This document shows positions 8,425-18,142 of a DNA stretch of 64,000 nucleotides, piece by piece; positions within the stretch are counted from its first letter, which is position 1, and every line of letters starts with the position of its first letter. Location: positions 2,330,501 to 2,394,500 of the forward strand of contig NZ_CP120742.1 of NCBI RefSeq assembly GCF_029581275.1, read 5' to 3'. The notes under the pieces were generated by a model that was given only the letters and a program-made list of their open reading frames with translations, had not been told where the DNA came from and did no database searches. Source of the stretch: Micromonospora sp. WMMD1155. GTDB taxonomy: Bacteria; Actinomycetota; Actinomycetes; Mycobacteriales; Micromonosporaceae. The position numbers and the translations under genes were made by a program.

Positions 8425-8429
8425 GGGGG

Positions 8430-8468
8430 CCTCCTGTCGGTCGAGGAGTGTGGTGCTTCGCCGACAGG
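8430..8468 (-). promoter_or_regulatory. Shine-Dalgarno-sequestering hairpin of btuF
   Basis: In the transcript, CCTGTCGG (8468-8461) pairs perfectly with CCGACAGG (8440-8433), with a 20-nt loop. The right arm runs directly into the AGGAGG ribosome site before the btuF ATG at 8424, so folding would bury part of the ribosome-binding site. Interpreted as the expression platform of the riboswitch. Confidence 0.7.
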
Positions 8469-8525
8469 GACTTTCGTACGCCCGCCCACGAGGCGCCCTT
8501 CCTCGAGAGCGCGTATCGCGACCGA

Positions 8526-8645
8526 TCCGTAGGCGACCTGGCTCGTCCCCACCGGGGGTGAGGCATCACAGTTGCGGGACAGCGCCGGGTTAGCACCGGC
8601 TTCGCTGCGGACTGGTCGCTAAGACGGTAGCGCACCGCCACGACG
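8526..8645 (-). ncRNA. Cobalamin riboswitch aptamer
   Basis: On the minus strand the region reads GCGAAGCCGGTGCTAACCC, then GGCGCTGTCCCGCAACTGTG, which is the hallmark cobalamin aptamer core. It is followed ~25 nt later by GAGCCAGGTCGCCTACGG, matching the B12-box position. It lies ~100 nt upstream of the btuF start. Aptamer limits are approximate. It should bind an adenosyl- or aquocobalamin-type ligand and switch off the transporter when B12 is plentiful. Confidence 0.85.
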
Positions 8646-8740
8646 TGCCGGATCGACCAAGGATCGATCGGCACTGGACGATCAACCGGGCCGTCGCGCA
8701 GTGCGGGATATGTCCCGGATACGGCACCTCGGAGGCGGGT

Positions 8741-8774
8741 GGTGGGGCCCCGCCGGGCGGAGCGGGGCCCCACC
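8741..8774 (-). terminator. Terminator of M14 carboxypeptidase gene
   Basis: Perfect 12-bp stem GGTGGGGCCCCG / CGGGGCCCCACC with a 10-nt loop, starting 4 nt after the stop of the carboxypeptidase gene. Very stable, without a long U-tract, as is common in high-GC actinomycetes. Confidence 0.85.
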
Positions 8775-8777
8775 CGA

Positions 8778-10655
8778 TCAGGAGGACGTGATGGTGACGT
8801 TGTCCACAGCCGCCTCTACCAGACTGGCGCCGGAGGCGTCCGCCGCCTCCACCAGGATGCGTACCGACTGGCCGGCGTACGGGCTGAGGTTGAGGCTGGC
8901 GACCGCCCAGCTCCCGTTACGGTTGGTGGCCGCGCCGGCCTGGGTGAGCAGCGCGGTGGTACCGCCGTTGTGCACCACGCTCACCCGCAGGTAGTCCGCC
9001 GACGAGGCGTTCGAGCCGTGCGCCAGGTACCAGGCCAGCGAGAGCGTCAGCGTGCCGGACGACGGCAGGGTCACCGCCGGGGACCGGGCACTCGTCACAC
9101 CGCCGTCGACGTCGTAGTCACCGGCTGCCGATCCGGCGAGCCGACCGGTGACCAGGTCGTTGGAACCGGCGTACGGGGTGAGCTGCTTGGCGCCGGAGGA
9201 GGTGGTCGCCTGGGCGGTACCCCGTTCGAACGCGCCGACCGTGGCGGTGTCGGTGCCGGACGGGTTGACGGTCCAGCCGGTGGCCGTCTCGAAGGTGTCC
9301 GACCAGACCGTGGTGCCACCACCACCGCCGCAGTACTGCGCCTGCTTGCCGATCGCCCGGTACGGGCAGTCGGCGTACTCGCTGAGCATCAGCACCGCCT
9401 CCCGGTTGCGCGAGGTCTGCGCGGGGATCACCTCGTCGGGCGGGTAGAAGCCGCCGCCGCCGGACGAGCCGGGATACATCTCGAAGGTGTACGCCCAGAT
9501 GTTGTGGGTGGCCCACATCCAGTCGATGCTGTCCCCGTCGGTGATGTAGAGGTCGCTGGACTGCTGCGGTGTGTAGTTGTTGGTGGCCGCCATCTGCTGC
9601 CCGATGGTGGCGAAGGTGTTGTACTGGTCCGCGCTCATGCCCGCCGCGGTGTTCGCCGTGGTGTAGCCGTACGGCCAGAGCACCAGCTGCGAGTACGTGT
9701 GGAAGTCGATGTTCGCCTTGATCTGCTGCACGCCGCCGACCACCCGGCCGTTGACGAAGTTGCGTAGCGCCTGCGTCTCGGGCGCGGAGAACGCCGACGG
9801 CCCCCGGTAGGTCTCCGACGAGGTGCTGCCGGACGAGCCGCCGCAGCAACCCCAGTTGTAGGACCAGTTGCGGTTCAGGTCGGTGCCCACGTTGGACGAA
9901 CCGCTGTTGGGCTGCCGGTTCTTGCGCCAGGACCGGTACGACCCGGTGGCGATGTCGTACTCGCTGCCGTCCGGGTTGACCGTCGGCACGATCCAGATCT
10001 CCCGACTGTTGACGATGTTGGTGATCCGGGAGTCGCCGCCGTAGCTGTCGGTGAAGAGGTTGAGCAGGTAGATCGCCATCTCGACGGTCAGGTGCTCACG
10101 GGCGTGCTGTTGGGCGTTGAACAGGATCTCCGGTTCACTCTCGTCGGTGCCGACGTTGTCGGAGATCTTCACCGCCATCAGGTCGCGGCCCTCGTACGAC
10201 GATCCGATGCTGATCTTGCGGGCGATCGCCGGATGGTCGGCGACGACCTGGTTCACGACGGCGGTCAGTTCGGCGTAGTCGTGGTAGTTGGAGTCGGCGG
10301 GCGGGAAGGCCAGCGTGCCGATCTCACCGGCGCCGCGCTCGGCGTTGGGCGGCGGGGCCAGGGGTTCCAGCCGGAAGCCGAGCTTGCCGATCGCGGCGGC
10401 CTCGGCGGCGGTCGCCGAGATGTGCAGCACACCGTGCTCGGAGTAGTCGATGGCGGCTCCGGTGCGGGCCACCGCGTTGCGGTCGGCGAGGGTCCGGGGC
10501 CCGAGCACCCGGTAGCCGGCGGCGGCCGACTCGGCGGTCCGGTCCGGCGCCGGCTGGGCGGCGACGGGGCCGGTGGCGACGGTGACGATTCCCAGCCCGG
10601 CGACGACGGCGAGCACCAGGACGCGGCGGAGGGGGTTGGACGTGCGGAGGGCCAT
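8778..10655 (-). CDS. Secreted M14 zinc carboxypeptidase
   Basis: 625 aa. Signal peptide (residues ~1-34, ending near VAA-QPA), a propeptide-like region, then an M14 peptidase domain (~120-435). Zinc ligands H184 and E187 (QQHAREH) and H319 (DFHTYSQ) and catalytic E391 (YTFEMYPG) are present, with DLNRNW in between. A glycine linker leads to a C-terminal beta-sandwich of ~170 residues ([14 protein letters not shown] to AAVDNVTI), like the accessory domains of secreted proteases. Probably a broad carboxypeptidase of the CPT class. GAGGAGG lies before the ATG; it is divergent from the C39 peptidase gene. Confidence 0.93.
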   Translation of the reverse strand: MALRTSNPLRRVLVLAVVAGLGIVTVATGPVAAQPAPDRTAESAAAGYRVLGPRTLADRNAVARTGAAIDYSEHGVLHISATAAEAAAIGKLGFRLEPLAPPPNAERGAGEIGTLAFPPADSNYHDYAELTAVVNQVVADHPAIARKISIGSSYEGRDLMAVKISDNVGTDESEPEILFNAQQHAREHLTVEMAIYLLNLFTDSYGGDSRITNIVNSREIWIVPTVNPDGSEYDIATGSYRSWRKNRQPNSGSSNVGTDLNRNWSYNWGCCGGSSGSTSSETYRGPSAFSAPETQALRNFVNGRVVGGVQQIKANIDFHTYSQLVLWPYGYTTANTAAGMSADQYNTFATIGQQMAATNNYTPQQSSDLYITDGDSIDWMWATHNIWAYTFEMYPGSSGGGGFYPPDEVIPAQTSRNREAVLMLSEYADCPYRAIGKQAQYCGGGGGTTVWSDTFETATGWTVNPSGTDTATVGAFERGTAQATTSSGAKQLTPYAGSNDLVTGRLAGSAAGDYDVDGGVTSARSPAVTLPSSGTLTLSLAWYLAHGSNASSADYLRVSVVHNGGTTALLTQAGAATNRNGSWAVASLNLSPYAGQSVRILVEAADASGASLVEAAVDNVTITSS

Positions 10656-10866
10656 GGACTACCTCCTCGATGGGCGGGAGATCCCGCTCGGTGAAGGACA
10701 CTTCACCACCTGTCACATGGTCATATCAATATCGATCGCTGGCTTGTCCATCCCGAGCCGATCATCTCGGCGGCAATGATTTTCCACCCACCAACATCTG
10801 GCGAAACTTCTCTCCAGGCGGAAAACTGACCAGCGACGATGCCCCTCTCGACACCGCGGAGCACCA

Positions 10867-12204
10867 ATGGCCAGATCCCGCCTGCACGCGGCCGCCCTCG
10901 CCGGCGTCACCGCGTTCACCCTGCTCGCCACCGCCGCGCCCGCGACAGCGGCCCGCCCACCCGCCGTCAGCCACGACGAGCAGATCACCTTCCAGGACTG
11001 GTCCGGGCCCGCCGACTGGCACCGGGGCGACCGGTCCGGCACCCGCGTGGCGCCCGGCCCCCGGTCGGGCCTCACCCTGGCCCGCCCGGCCGGCACCACC
11101 GAGTACGCCGACCCGCACACCGGCGTCGCCCGCACCTGGGAGTACGGCACCTGGACCTCACCGGTGACCCGGGTCGGGTTCGACGCCACCGAGCTGATCG
11201 CCTCGTGGAACGCGGAGACCCCCGCCGGCACCTGGATCCAGGTGGAGATGCAGGGCAGCTACACCAGCGGTGACCACACCCCGTGGTACGTCATGGGTCG
11301 CTGGGCGTCCGGCGACACCGACATCAAGCGGACCAGCGTCGAGCGGCAGGGCGATCCCTGGTCGACGATCTGGACCGACACCTTCAGCATCGACGACGCC
11401 GCCGCCGGGGTGCTGCTGCGCTCGTACCAGCTGCGGCTGACCCTCTACCGGGCACCCGGGCAGATCGCCGCGCCGGTGGTCCGGATGCTCGGCGCGATGA
11501 GCTCCACGGTGCCGGACCGGTTCACCGTCACGCCGAGCGCCGGGCACATCGCCTGGGGCGTCGAACTGCCGGTGCCGCGCTACTCGCAGAACGTGCACGC
11601 CGGGCACTACCCCGAGTACGACGGCGGCGGCGAGGCGTGGTGCTCACCGACCTCCACGGAGATGGTGGTCGAGTACTGGGGTCGTAGGCCGTCGGCGGCC
11701 GACACCTCCTGGGTGGACCCGACCTACCCCGACCCGACCGTCAACCACGCGGCCCGGATGACCTACGACTACGCGTACGACGGGGCGGGCAACTGGCCGT
11801 TCAACACCGCGTACGCGGCCGGCTTCCCCGGGCTGGAGGGGCGGGTCACCCGACTGCACTCGCTGGACGAGCTGGAGCGGTTCATCGCCGCCGGCATCCC
11901 CGTCGTGACCAGCCAGTCCTTCCTCGCCAGCGAGCTGGACGGGGCGAACTACGGCACCTCCGGACACCTTTTCGTGGTGGTCGGCTTCACCGCCGACGGC
12001 GACGTGATCGTCAACGACCCCGCCTCGTCCAGCAACGACGTGGTGCGCAACGTCTACAAGCGCGCGCAGTTCGAACAGATCTGGCTGCGGACCAAGCGCA
12101 CCAACGCCAGCGGCGGCACCTCCGGCGGCAGCGGCGGCATCGCGTACCTGATCAAGCCGGTGTCCAAGCCCTGGCCCAAGGTCAAAGGCTCCACCAACTG
12201 GTAA
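10867..12204 (+). CDS. Secreted C39-like cysteine peptidase
   Basis: 445 aa. Signal peptide with cleavage near ATA-ARP (~29). Residues ~35-215 form a beta-rich N-terminal domain. Residues ~235-420 are a peptidase C39-like domain with catalytic C259 (GEAWCSPTS), H368 (SGHLFVVVGF) and N384/D385 (VIVNDPA). There is no ABC exporter fusion, so this is the stand-alone secreted type found in actinomycetes. It is transcribed divergently from the M14 carboxypeptidase across 211 nt, suggesting co-deployment in extracellular protein or cell-wall breakdown. Confidence 0.88.
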   Translation: MARSRLHAAALAGVTAFTLLATAAPATAARPPAVSHDEQITFQDWSGPADWHRGDRSGTRVAPGPRSGLTLARPAGTTEYADPHTGVARTWEYGTWTSPVTRVGFDATELIASWNAETPAGTWIQVEMQGSYTSGDHTPWYVMGRWASGDTDIKRTSVERQGDPWSTIWTDTFSIDDAAAGVLLRSYQLRLTLYRAPGQIAAPVVRMLGAMSSTVPDRFTVTPSAGHIAWGVELPVPRYSQNVHAGHYPEYDGGGEAWCSPTSTEMVVEYWGRRPSAADTSWVDPTYPDPTVNHAARMTYDYAYDGAGNWPFNTAYAAGFPGLEGRVTRLHSLDELERFIAAGIPVVTSQSFLASELDGANYGTSGHLFVVVGFTADGDVIVNDPASSSNDVVRNVYKRAQFEQIWLRTKRTNASGGTSGGSGGIAYLIKPVSKPWPKVKGSTNW

Positions 12205-12244
12205 ACCCACCCCCACCCCTCGCGCCGCCCGCCCCATCAGGGTC

Positions 12245-12299
12245 GATCATGAGGTTAGCGGCCGCCACTCGGCGTGTCGTTGCCGCTAACCTCATGATC
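12245..12299. terminator. Palindromic bidirectional terminator (GATCATGAGGTT family)
   Basis: An 18-bp perfect inverted repeat (12245-12262 with 12282-12299, left arm GATCATGAGGTTAGCGGC) separated by 19 nt lies between the convergent C39 peptidase and DUF4229 genes. The DUF4229 stop codon overlaps the right arm. A sister element with the same GATCAnGAGGTTnGCG core occurs at 53315-53376. Confidence 0.8.
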
Positions 12300-12588
12300 A
12301 ACGCGGGGAGTCGGCGGGCGGGTCGGCGGGGTTCTCGTCTTCGCCGGCCAGGGCGGAACGGAGGCGTTCCTTCTCCGCGCGGCGGCGCTCGGTCGCGTCG
12401 GCCATCTCCCCGGCCATCTCGTCCCGCCACCCGCGCAGCAGGAAGAAGGAGAGCGCGGCGGAGAAGACCAACGCCAACATCAGCTTCAGGAACACGTTCA
12501 TGTCGATCAGCCAGAGACCCGCCAGCACGGCGACGAACAGCCCGATCCGGCCCAGCGTGTACTTGAGCGCGGCGCTCACCCGCACCAC
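12298..12588 (-). CDS. DUF4229 small membrane protein
   Basis: 96 aa. Two transmembrane helices (YTLGRIGLFVAVLAGLWLI and FLKLMLALVFSAALSFFLL) followed by a charged tail (GWRDEMAGEMADATERRRAEKERLR), the DUF4229 pattern in actinobacteria. Function unknown. GTG GTG start region preceded by GGAGAG. It neighbours another small membrane protein and mqnE, an arrangement I associate with menaquinone loci, but no functional link is proven. Confidence 0.8.
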   Translation of the reverse strand: MVRVSAALKYTLGRIGLFVAVLAGLWLIDMNVFLKLMLALVFSAALSFFLLRGWRDEMAGEMADATERRRAEKERLRSALAGEDENPADPPADSPR

Positions 12589-12652
12589 TCCGTTCTCTCC
12601 GTCGCCCGCCGAGGCCGGCGGAACTGTCGATCCGCCCGGTGGGCGGTAGCGG

Positions 12653-13108
12653 TCAGCCGGTCCGGCGGGCCAGCCAGCGGACGCCCGGGAACCAGACCAC
12701 CGCGTACGCCACGGTGAACGCCGCCGCCGCCAACGCGCCGGAGAGCAGCGGCGGCAGCCCCGCGCCCAACCCGGCGATCAGCAGACCGACGAACACGCCC
12801 ACGGCCGCGGCGACCACCGCCGCCAGCACCCGCGCCGCACCGAAATCCCAGGCCCGGAAGTCGTCCCAGAACAGCCACGCCGGCAGGATCACCGCCAGCC
12901 AGCCGTTGGTGTGCCCGAAGTCGCCGGCGCCGATCGAGGCGAACGCCCAGTCGAACAACACCAACGCCAACGCGCCGATGACGACCCCGGCCAGGCACAC
13001 CCCGAGCAGGTCACCCAGGGTGGCGACCCGCCCCTCGGCGTCCCGGCGGGGAAACCCGCCCTGCTGCTCGGAACCGCCGCGCTGCTCGGACCTGCTCTGC
13101 TCGGTCAT
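12653..13108 (-). CDS. Hypothetical membrane protein
   Basis: 151 aa. The N-terminal ~28 residues are polar with Gln/Gly/Arg repeats, followed by about four transmembrane helices (LLGVCLAGVVIGALALVLFDW; WLAVILPAWLFWDDF; VLAAVVAAAVGVFVGLLIAG; LSGALAAAAFTVAYAVVWF). I do not recognise a family. A TACCCT hexamer 8 nt before the ATG suggests a leaderless transcript. It sits between DUF4229 and mqnE on the same strand. Confidence 0.7.
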   Translation of the reverse strand: MTEQSRSEQRGGSEQQGGFPRRDAEGRVATLGDLLGVCLAGVVIGALALVLFDWAFASIGAGDFGHTNGWLAVILPAWLFWDDFRAWDFGAARVLAAVVAAAVGVFVGLLIAGLGAGLPPLLSGALAAAAFTVAYAVVWFPGVRWLARRTG

Positions 13109-13131
13109 CGACTGCGAGGGTACGTGGTGAC

Positions 13132-14301
13132 TCAGGCCCAGACCTGCTGCGGCTCGGCGCGCCGCTGCGCCAGCGACGGGGCCTTGTCGTACTCCCGGAC
13201 CACGTTGTAGCGGGTGTCCCGCTCGACCGGCTGGAAACCGGCGTCCCAGATCAGGTGCAGCAGGTCCTCGCGGTGCATGGTGTTCGGGGTGCCGTACGAG
13301 TCGGCATCGTGCGTGATCTTGTATTCGACCACCGAGCCGTCCAGGTCGTCCACGCCGAAGTTCAACGAGAGCTGGGCCACCGACAGCCCGTGCATCACCC
13401 AGAAGTTCTTCACGTGCGGCACGTTGTCGAAGAGCAGCCGGGAGACGGCGAACGTCTTCAGCGACTCGGCCGGCGACGCCATGGTGGTGCGCGCCTGGAT
13501 CCGGTTACGGATCTTGCCGTCCGCCGAGTCCACGAAGTCGTGCTGGTAGCGCAACGGAATGAAGACCGCGAACCCGCCGGTCTCGTCCTGGAGCTCGCGC
13601 AGCCGCAGCACGTGGTCGACCCGGTGCCGGGGCTCCTCGATGTGGCCGTAGAGCATCGTCGCCGGGGTCTTCATGCCCTTGCTGTGCGCCAGGGCGTGGA
13701 TGCGCGACCAGTCCTCCCAGTGGCAGGCGTGGTCGACGATGTGCTGCCGGACCTCCCAGTCGAAGATCTCCGCGCCACCGCCGGTGAGCGACTCCAGACC
13801 GGCGTCCATCAGCTCGTCGAGGATCTCGTCGGCGCTCAGACCGCTGATCTTCTCGAACCACTGCACCTCGGTCGCGGTGAAGCACTTGAGCTTGACGTTC
13901 GGCAGCGCCGCCTTCAGCTCCCGCAACACCTTCGGGTAGTAACGCCAGGGCAGCGTCGGGTGCAGACCGTTGACGATGTGCAGCTCGGTGAGCTGCTCAC
14001 CCTCCATCTCCTTGGCCTTGCGGACCGCCTCGTCGATGCGCATCGTGTACGCGTCCTTCTCGCCCGGCTTGCGCTGGAACGAGCAGTACGCACAGGACGC
14101 CGAGCAGACGTTCGTCAGGTTGAGGTGCCGGTTGACGTTGAACATCACCCGCTCACCGTTCAACTCGGTGCGCTTGTGGTGCGCCAGCCGCCCCAACCAG
14201 GTCAGGTCGTCACTCTCGTAGAGGGCGACCCCGTCCTCCCGGGTCAGCCGCTCACCGGCGTACACCTTCGCTTCGAGCTCACGCTTGAGTCCGGCGTCCA
14301 T
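13132..14301 (-). CDS. mqnE: Aminofutalosine synthase
   Basis: 389 aa. Radical SAM enzyme with the CxxxCxxC cluster at C66, C70 and C73 (NVCSASCAYCSF). The surrounding sequence (RHLNLTNVC, LHIVNGLHPTLPW, SLTGGGAEIFDWEVR, PATMLYGHIEEPRHR, FIPLRYQHDF) is characteristic of MqnE/CofH-like enzymes. It condenses SAM with 3-[(1-carboxyvinyl)oxy]benzoate to aminofutalosine, an early step of the futalosine menaquinone pathway. The ATG at 14301 is preceded by GGAAGGGA; the longer frame upstream is ignored. Late-pathway genes lie 10 kb away. Confidence 0.93.
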   Translation of the reverse strand: MDAGLKRELEAKVYAGERLTREDGVALYESDDLTWLGRLAHHKRTELNGERVMFNVNRHLNLTNVCSASCAYCSFQRKPGEKDAYTMRIDEAVRKAKEMEGEQLTELHIVNGLHPTLPWRYYPKVLRELKAALPNVKLKCFTATEVQWFEKISGLSADEILDELMDAGLESLTGGGAEIFDWEVRQHIVDHACHWEDWSRIHALAHSKGMKTPATMLYGHIEEPRHRVDHVLRLRELQDETGGFAVFIPLRYQHDFVDSADGKIRNRIQARTTMASPAESLKTFAVSRLLFDNVPHVKNFWVMHGLSVAQLSLNFGVDDLDGSVVEYKITHDADSYGTPNTMHREDLLHLIWDAGFQPVERDTRYNVVREYDKAPSLAQRRAEPQQVWA

Positions 14302-14540
14302 GGCACGTCCCTTCCACCTGCGGTCCCGGTCGAGCGTACGTCGGGACGCCGACAGCCCCGGCGGCACGGTCGCCGTGAGCGACCCACTTCACCGGACTCT
14401 CAGCCTCCCGTAACCCGGCCACGCATCGACAAGGTTGGCGAGGTGCGGTAGTAACAAGGTGGGGCGGAACACACACACTGGTACCGTCCCGGCGGTCGCG
14501 CCCACCGTGCGCGGCGAGGAGCAGCGGGACGGGGAGCGGC

Positions 14541-16100
14541 ATGATCTACAGCGGGCGCGGGCGACGGCAGCGACGACGGAGCCCGGTGATCTCGCCGGTG
14601 CTGCGTCCGAAGCTCTGGGCCGCCCTGCTCGGTGCGATCGCCGCCGCCGTGATGGCCACCCCCGCGTACGCCGAGCCCGGTATTCCCACGACGGTGCCGG
14701 ACGCCGGCGCCCGACCGCCGGCCATCGGCACCGTCCAACTGCCCGGCGGCCCACCCGTCGCCGGCGTCCCGGCGCCGCCGGTGGGCACCATCGGCACCGG
14801 CCCGCTGGCCGCGCAGATCTACGCCGGCGAAGCTCAGGTCGGCACACTCGGCGACGCGCTTCTGAAGATCAAACAGAAGCAGTCCGACGCGAAAGCCCAG
14901 GTGGAGTCCGCCGGCAAGGTGCTTGCCAGCGCTCAGGACGCCCTGCTTCGAGCACAACAGGTGGCTGACGCGGCAGCCGCCGAGGCCGTCAAGGCAGCCG
15001 CCGCGCTGCCGCCCGGTGACCTCGCCGAGGACATCCGAGAGCTGAGCCGCCTCCAGCAGATCACCCGCGGCGAGAAGGTCGACGGCGGCACCACCGGCGT
15101 GGCCGGAGGGCTGTCCCGGGCCCGCGCCGCCGAGCAGGAGGCGTACCAGAAGCACGCCGAGGCCAAGAACCTGCTCGCCGCCGCCGACGCGGAGTTCACC
15201 GCGAGCGAGACGGCGCTGCGCACTGCCGAGGCGAGCCTGCTCAAGTTGCGCCGCGACAACGCCGCCCAACTGATCGAGATCGAACGTCAGCAGGAGGCCG
15301 CCGAGCAGCAGTACGGTGCCGGCTACGTCGCCAACCAGAGCATCAGCGGCATGGCCGCGCACCCCCGGGCACTGGCCGCGGTCCGGTACGCGCTGGCGCA
15401 GCTCGGCGACCCGTACAAGTGGTCCGAGGAGGGGCCGGACGAGTTCGACTGCTCCGGTCTGATGTGGGCGGCGTACCGGTCTCCCGGCGCCGACTACTTC
15501 GACCTGCCCCGGGTCTCCCGGGACCAGTACGCCGCCACCCGGGCCCGGACCGTGCCGCAGGGCGCGCTGCTCCCCGGCGATCTGCTCTTCTTCGCCTCCG
15601 GCAGCAGTTGGACGACGATCCACCACGTCGGCATGTACATCGGCAACGGCAAGATGGTGCAGGCACCCACCACCGGCGACGTCGTCAAGATCTCGGTCGT
15701 CCGCTGGTCCCGGCTGTACGCCGCGACCCGGGTGATCGGCGCGGTACCGGCGCCGATCGTGACGGTTCCGACTCCGCCGGTCTCGACGCCCAGCACGACG
15801 CCCACCCCCAAGCCGACGCCCACCAAGTCCGCCACCCCGACGCCGACGCCGACCAAGTCCGCGACCGCGACGCCGACGCCCACCAAGACCACCACCCCGA
15901 CGCCGACGCCGACCGGCAGCGCGACTCTGACGCCGACGCCGACGCCGACCAAGACCACCAACCCGACCAACACGCCGACCACGCTGCCCTCGGCGCCCAC
16001 CAGCGCGCCGAACACGACGACGCCGCCGACCACGCCGAAGGCCACCACGAGCGCTACCGGCGGCAGCAACCCGACGGGCAGCGCCAGCGCCACCGGTTGA
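14541..16100 (+). CDS. Secreted NlpC/P60 peptidoglycan endopeptidase
   Basis: 519 aa. Signal sequence with a basic start, a hydrophobic stretch and AYAEPG around residues 44-49. Residues ~95-270 are a coiled-coil segment (LLKIKQKQSDAKAQVESAGK onward), as in RipA/RPF-associated hydrolases. The NlpC/P60 domain spans ~275-400: Cys in DEFDCSGLMW, His in HHVGMYIGNG, and GALLPGDLLFF. The C-terminal ~120 residues are Thr/Pro-rich wall-spanning repeats (TPTPTKSAT). Likely cleaves stem peptides in the cell wall. GGGGAG lies before the ATG; divergent from mqnE. Confidence 0.92.
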   Translation: MIYSGRGRRQRRRSPVISPVLRPKLWAALLGAIAAAVMATPAYAEPGIPTTVPDAGARPPAIGTVQLPGGPPVAGVPAPPVGTIGTGPLAAQIYAGEAQVGTLGDALLKIKQKQSDAKAQVESAGKVLASAQDALLRAQQVADAAAAEAVKAAAALPPGDLAEDIRELSRLQQITRGEKVDGGTTGVAGGLSRARAAEQEAYQKHAEAKNLLAAADAEFTASETALRTAEASLLKLRRDNAAQLIEIERQQEAAEQQYGAGYVANQSISGMAAHPRALAAVRYALAQLGDPYKWSEEGPDEFDCSGLMWAAYRSPGADYFDLPRVSRDQYAATRARTVPQGALLPGDLLFFASGSSWTTIHHVGMYIGNGKMVQAPTTGDVVKISVVRWSRLYAATRVIGAVPAPIVTVPTPPVSTPSTTPTPKPTPTKSATPTPTPTKSATATPTPTKTTTPTPTPTGSATLTPTPTPTKTTNPTNTPTTLPSAPTSAPNTTTPPTTPKATTSATGGSNPTGSASATG

Positions 16101-16214
16101 TCCGCCACGACCCGCTCCGGCTGTCCGCTCGGGACGATCTGTGGCACGGTGACAACCAGGCACATCCGACTCGACGTCACGGGTCCGGGTGCGAGCATGG
16201 CGCGGAGGGCGGAG

Positions 16215-17945
16215 ATGGCCGAGCAGAGAGATCCGGCGGAGACTGTCGACCCCGTGGTCGACCGAGCCGACCCGCCAGGGCTCGGCGGCGCCGACCCGGT
16301 GTCCGACCCGCCGTCGTCCACCGACCCCGTGACCTCGCGGGCTGACCCGGTCCTCAGCGACGCGGCCCAGGCCGCGCGAACCGACACCGCGTCCCCCGCC
16401 GACACCGCGTCTCCCGACAGCTCCGCCGACACCGGAGACGCCGCCGAAGCCCCGGCCGCTCCCGCCGAGGCCACGGCCCAGGCGACGCGGACCGAAACCG
16501 CTGACCAGGCGACCCCCACCGAGACCGCCGGCCAGGCGACCCCCACCGAAACCGGCGGCCAGGCGATCTCCGCCCGAGCCACGGGCCAGGCGATCCCCAC
16601 CGAAACCGGCGGCCAGGCGACGCCCACCGAGGCCACGGGCCACGCGATCCCCACCGAAACCGGCGGCCAGGCGATCTCCGCCCGGGCCACGGGCCAGGCG
16701 ATGCCCGCCGAGGTCCGCCCGGAGCAGGCCGCCGCGCCGGTACGGGCCCGCGCCAGCGTCGCGACCGCCGGGGCGTCCCGCAGCGACCTCCCGGCCAGCG
16801 CCCCGGCCAGCGCGACCACCTACCGCGCGACCGGCTCGGCCGACGTCGCGGTCCCCGGGCAGCGCAACGAGTCGCCCGCACCGGCCCGGGCCAGCGCCAC
16901 CGTTCCCAGCAGCAGCCGCGTCGCGGCCGGTGCGATCGGCACCCCGGACCCGCGGGCCAGCACACCGACCGTCTACGGAGCCGGGCCGGTGAATCCCGAG
17001 CCGCCCGAGCCCGCGCAACCGCCGGAGCCCGCCCAACCGCCGCAGCCGTCGACTCCCGAGCCGGAGCCGACGCCTCCGCCGCCCGGCCCCGGGCCGACCC
17101 AGCCGGCACCACCCGAGCCGGAACCCGCACCGACGCCGGGTCCGTACCCGCCCGGGCCGATGCCGACGCCGCAGCCCCGACCCACGCCGCCGCCCGGTCC
17201 GGTCCCGCCGGTCCCCGGCCCGCCCGTACCCCCGCCCTCACCGGTGCCGCCCATTCCGGGTCCGCCGTCTCCGCCCGTCCCCGGGCCGCCCGTTCCGCCA
17301 CCCGGACCGCCCGTGCCCGCACCACCGGCGCCACCCGGCCCGATGCCGGCACCGCCGTTCCCGCCGCCGCCCGCGATGGGCGACACGCCCGGCGTACGCG
17401 CGACCGCGTCGGTCTCCGCACCGCCGGCCGGATGGGCCGCCACCGCCGAGACGACACGCTCGACGTCAGGCGGCGGGTGGGCCGAGACACCCGTCTCCGC
17501 ACCGCCGGTGGTGCCGGCCCCCGCCCTGCCGAGTTGGCCGCCGTCCAGCGTCGGCGCTCCCCCGTCCACCGGAAGCGGCACCGGGAACACCCGGACCACC
17601 GGGCCGACCGCCAGGTCGGAGGTCGATTCCGGCCCGGGTCCGGCCGGTGTTCGTGACGGGCGACGCGGCGGCTCCGACCTGGCCGGCACCGTCTACGGCA
17701 GCGGTGAGGGGCCGGGCTTCACCACGATCGCGATGCCCACCAACGCGGTGGAGACGTCCGGCTCGCTGACCGGGCACATCCTGGCCCAGGGCTGGGCGGA
17801 CACGCCGGCCGAGCGATCCCGCAACACGCGTGTGGTGATCGTTCTGGTCGCCGCGCTGGGGCTGCTGGTCGCGATCAGCGTCATGATCGTCCTGCTCGCC
17901 GGCGACGTGTTGGACGGTCTGGTGGGCGGCGCGCTCAACGGGTGA
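16215..17945 (+). CDS. Proline-rich membrane-anchored protein
   Basis: 576 aa. Residues ~1-230 are Ala/Thr/Glu-rich with imperfect repeats of the type TETGGQA-TGQAIP. Residues ~255-395 are extremely Pro-rich (PEPPEPAQPPEPAQPPQP). One transmembrane helix sits at the C-terminus (VVIVLVAALGLLVAISVMIVLLAG) with few residues after it. The topology looks like a long, mostly disordered cytosolic or wall-spanning region tethered by a C-terminal anchor. I chose the ATG at 16215 with GGAGG 6 nt upstream; an in-frame GTG at 16149 is possible. No family recognised. Confidence 0.7.
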   Translation: MAEQRDPAETVDPVVDRADPPGLGGADPVSDPPSSTDPVTSRADPVLSDAAQAARTDTASPADTASPDSSADTGDAAEAPAAPAEATAQATRTETADQATPTETAGQATPTETGGQAISARATGQAIPTETGGQATPTEATGHAIPTETGGQAISARATGQAMPAEVRPEQAAAPVRARASVATAGASRSDLPASAPASATTYRATGSADVAVPGQRNESPAPARASATVPSSSRVAAGAIGTPDPRASTPTVYGAGPVNPEPPEPAQPPEPAQPPQPSTPEPEPTPPPPGPGPTQPAPPEPEPAPTPGPYPPGPMPTPQPRPTPPPGPVPPVPGPPVPPPSPVPPIPGPPSPPVPGPPVPPPGPPVPAPPAPPGPMPAPPFPPPPAMGDTPGVRATASVSAPPAGWAATAETTRSTSGGGWAETPVSAPPVVPAPALPSWPPSSVGAPPSTGSGTGNTRTTGPTARSEVDSGPGPAGVRDGRRGGSDLAGTVYGSGEGPGFTTIAMPTNAVETSGSLTGHILAQGWADTPAERSRNTRVVIVLVAALGLLVAISVMIVLLAGDVLDGLVGGALNG

Positions 17946-18043
17946 GCCGCCGAGTGGACGCGATGGTGAGTCCGCCCACTACGGTCGCGCAACCGGCTGG
18001 CGGGTTCGTCGGACCGCCGTACACTGGCTTAGATCACTGACCC

Positions 18044-18062
18044 GGCGCGCGTGGTGCGCGCC
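18044..18062 (+). other. GC hairpin in helicase 5' region
   Basis: GGCGCGC-GTGGT-GCGCGCC forms a 7-bp stem in the 197-nt gap between the proline-rich protein and the DEAD-box helicase. It could end the upstream transcript or form part of the helicase leader; there is no evidence to decide. Confidence 0.4.
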
Positions 18063-18142
18063 CCTGGGCGATCTTGCGGGCGATCCGGCGGCACAGCCGC
18101 GGCAGGCCATCGCGAAGATGCGCCCCGCTCGAAAGGCTTTTG

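Noticed and set aside
14302..14540. ydaO/c-di-AMP riboswitch upstream of the NlpC/P60 gene
   Set aside because: I could not find the conserved core of that riboswitch in the 239-nt leader region; position alone is not enough.
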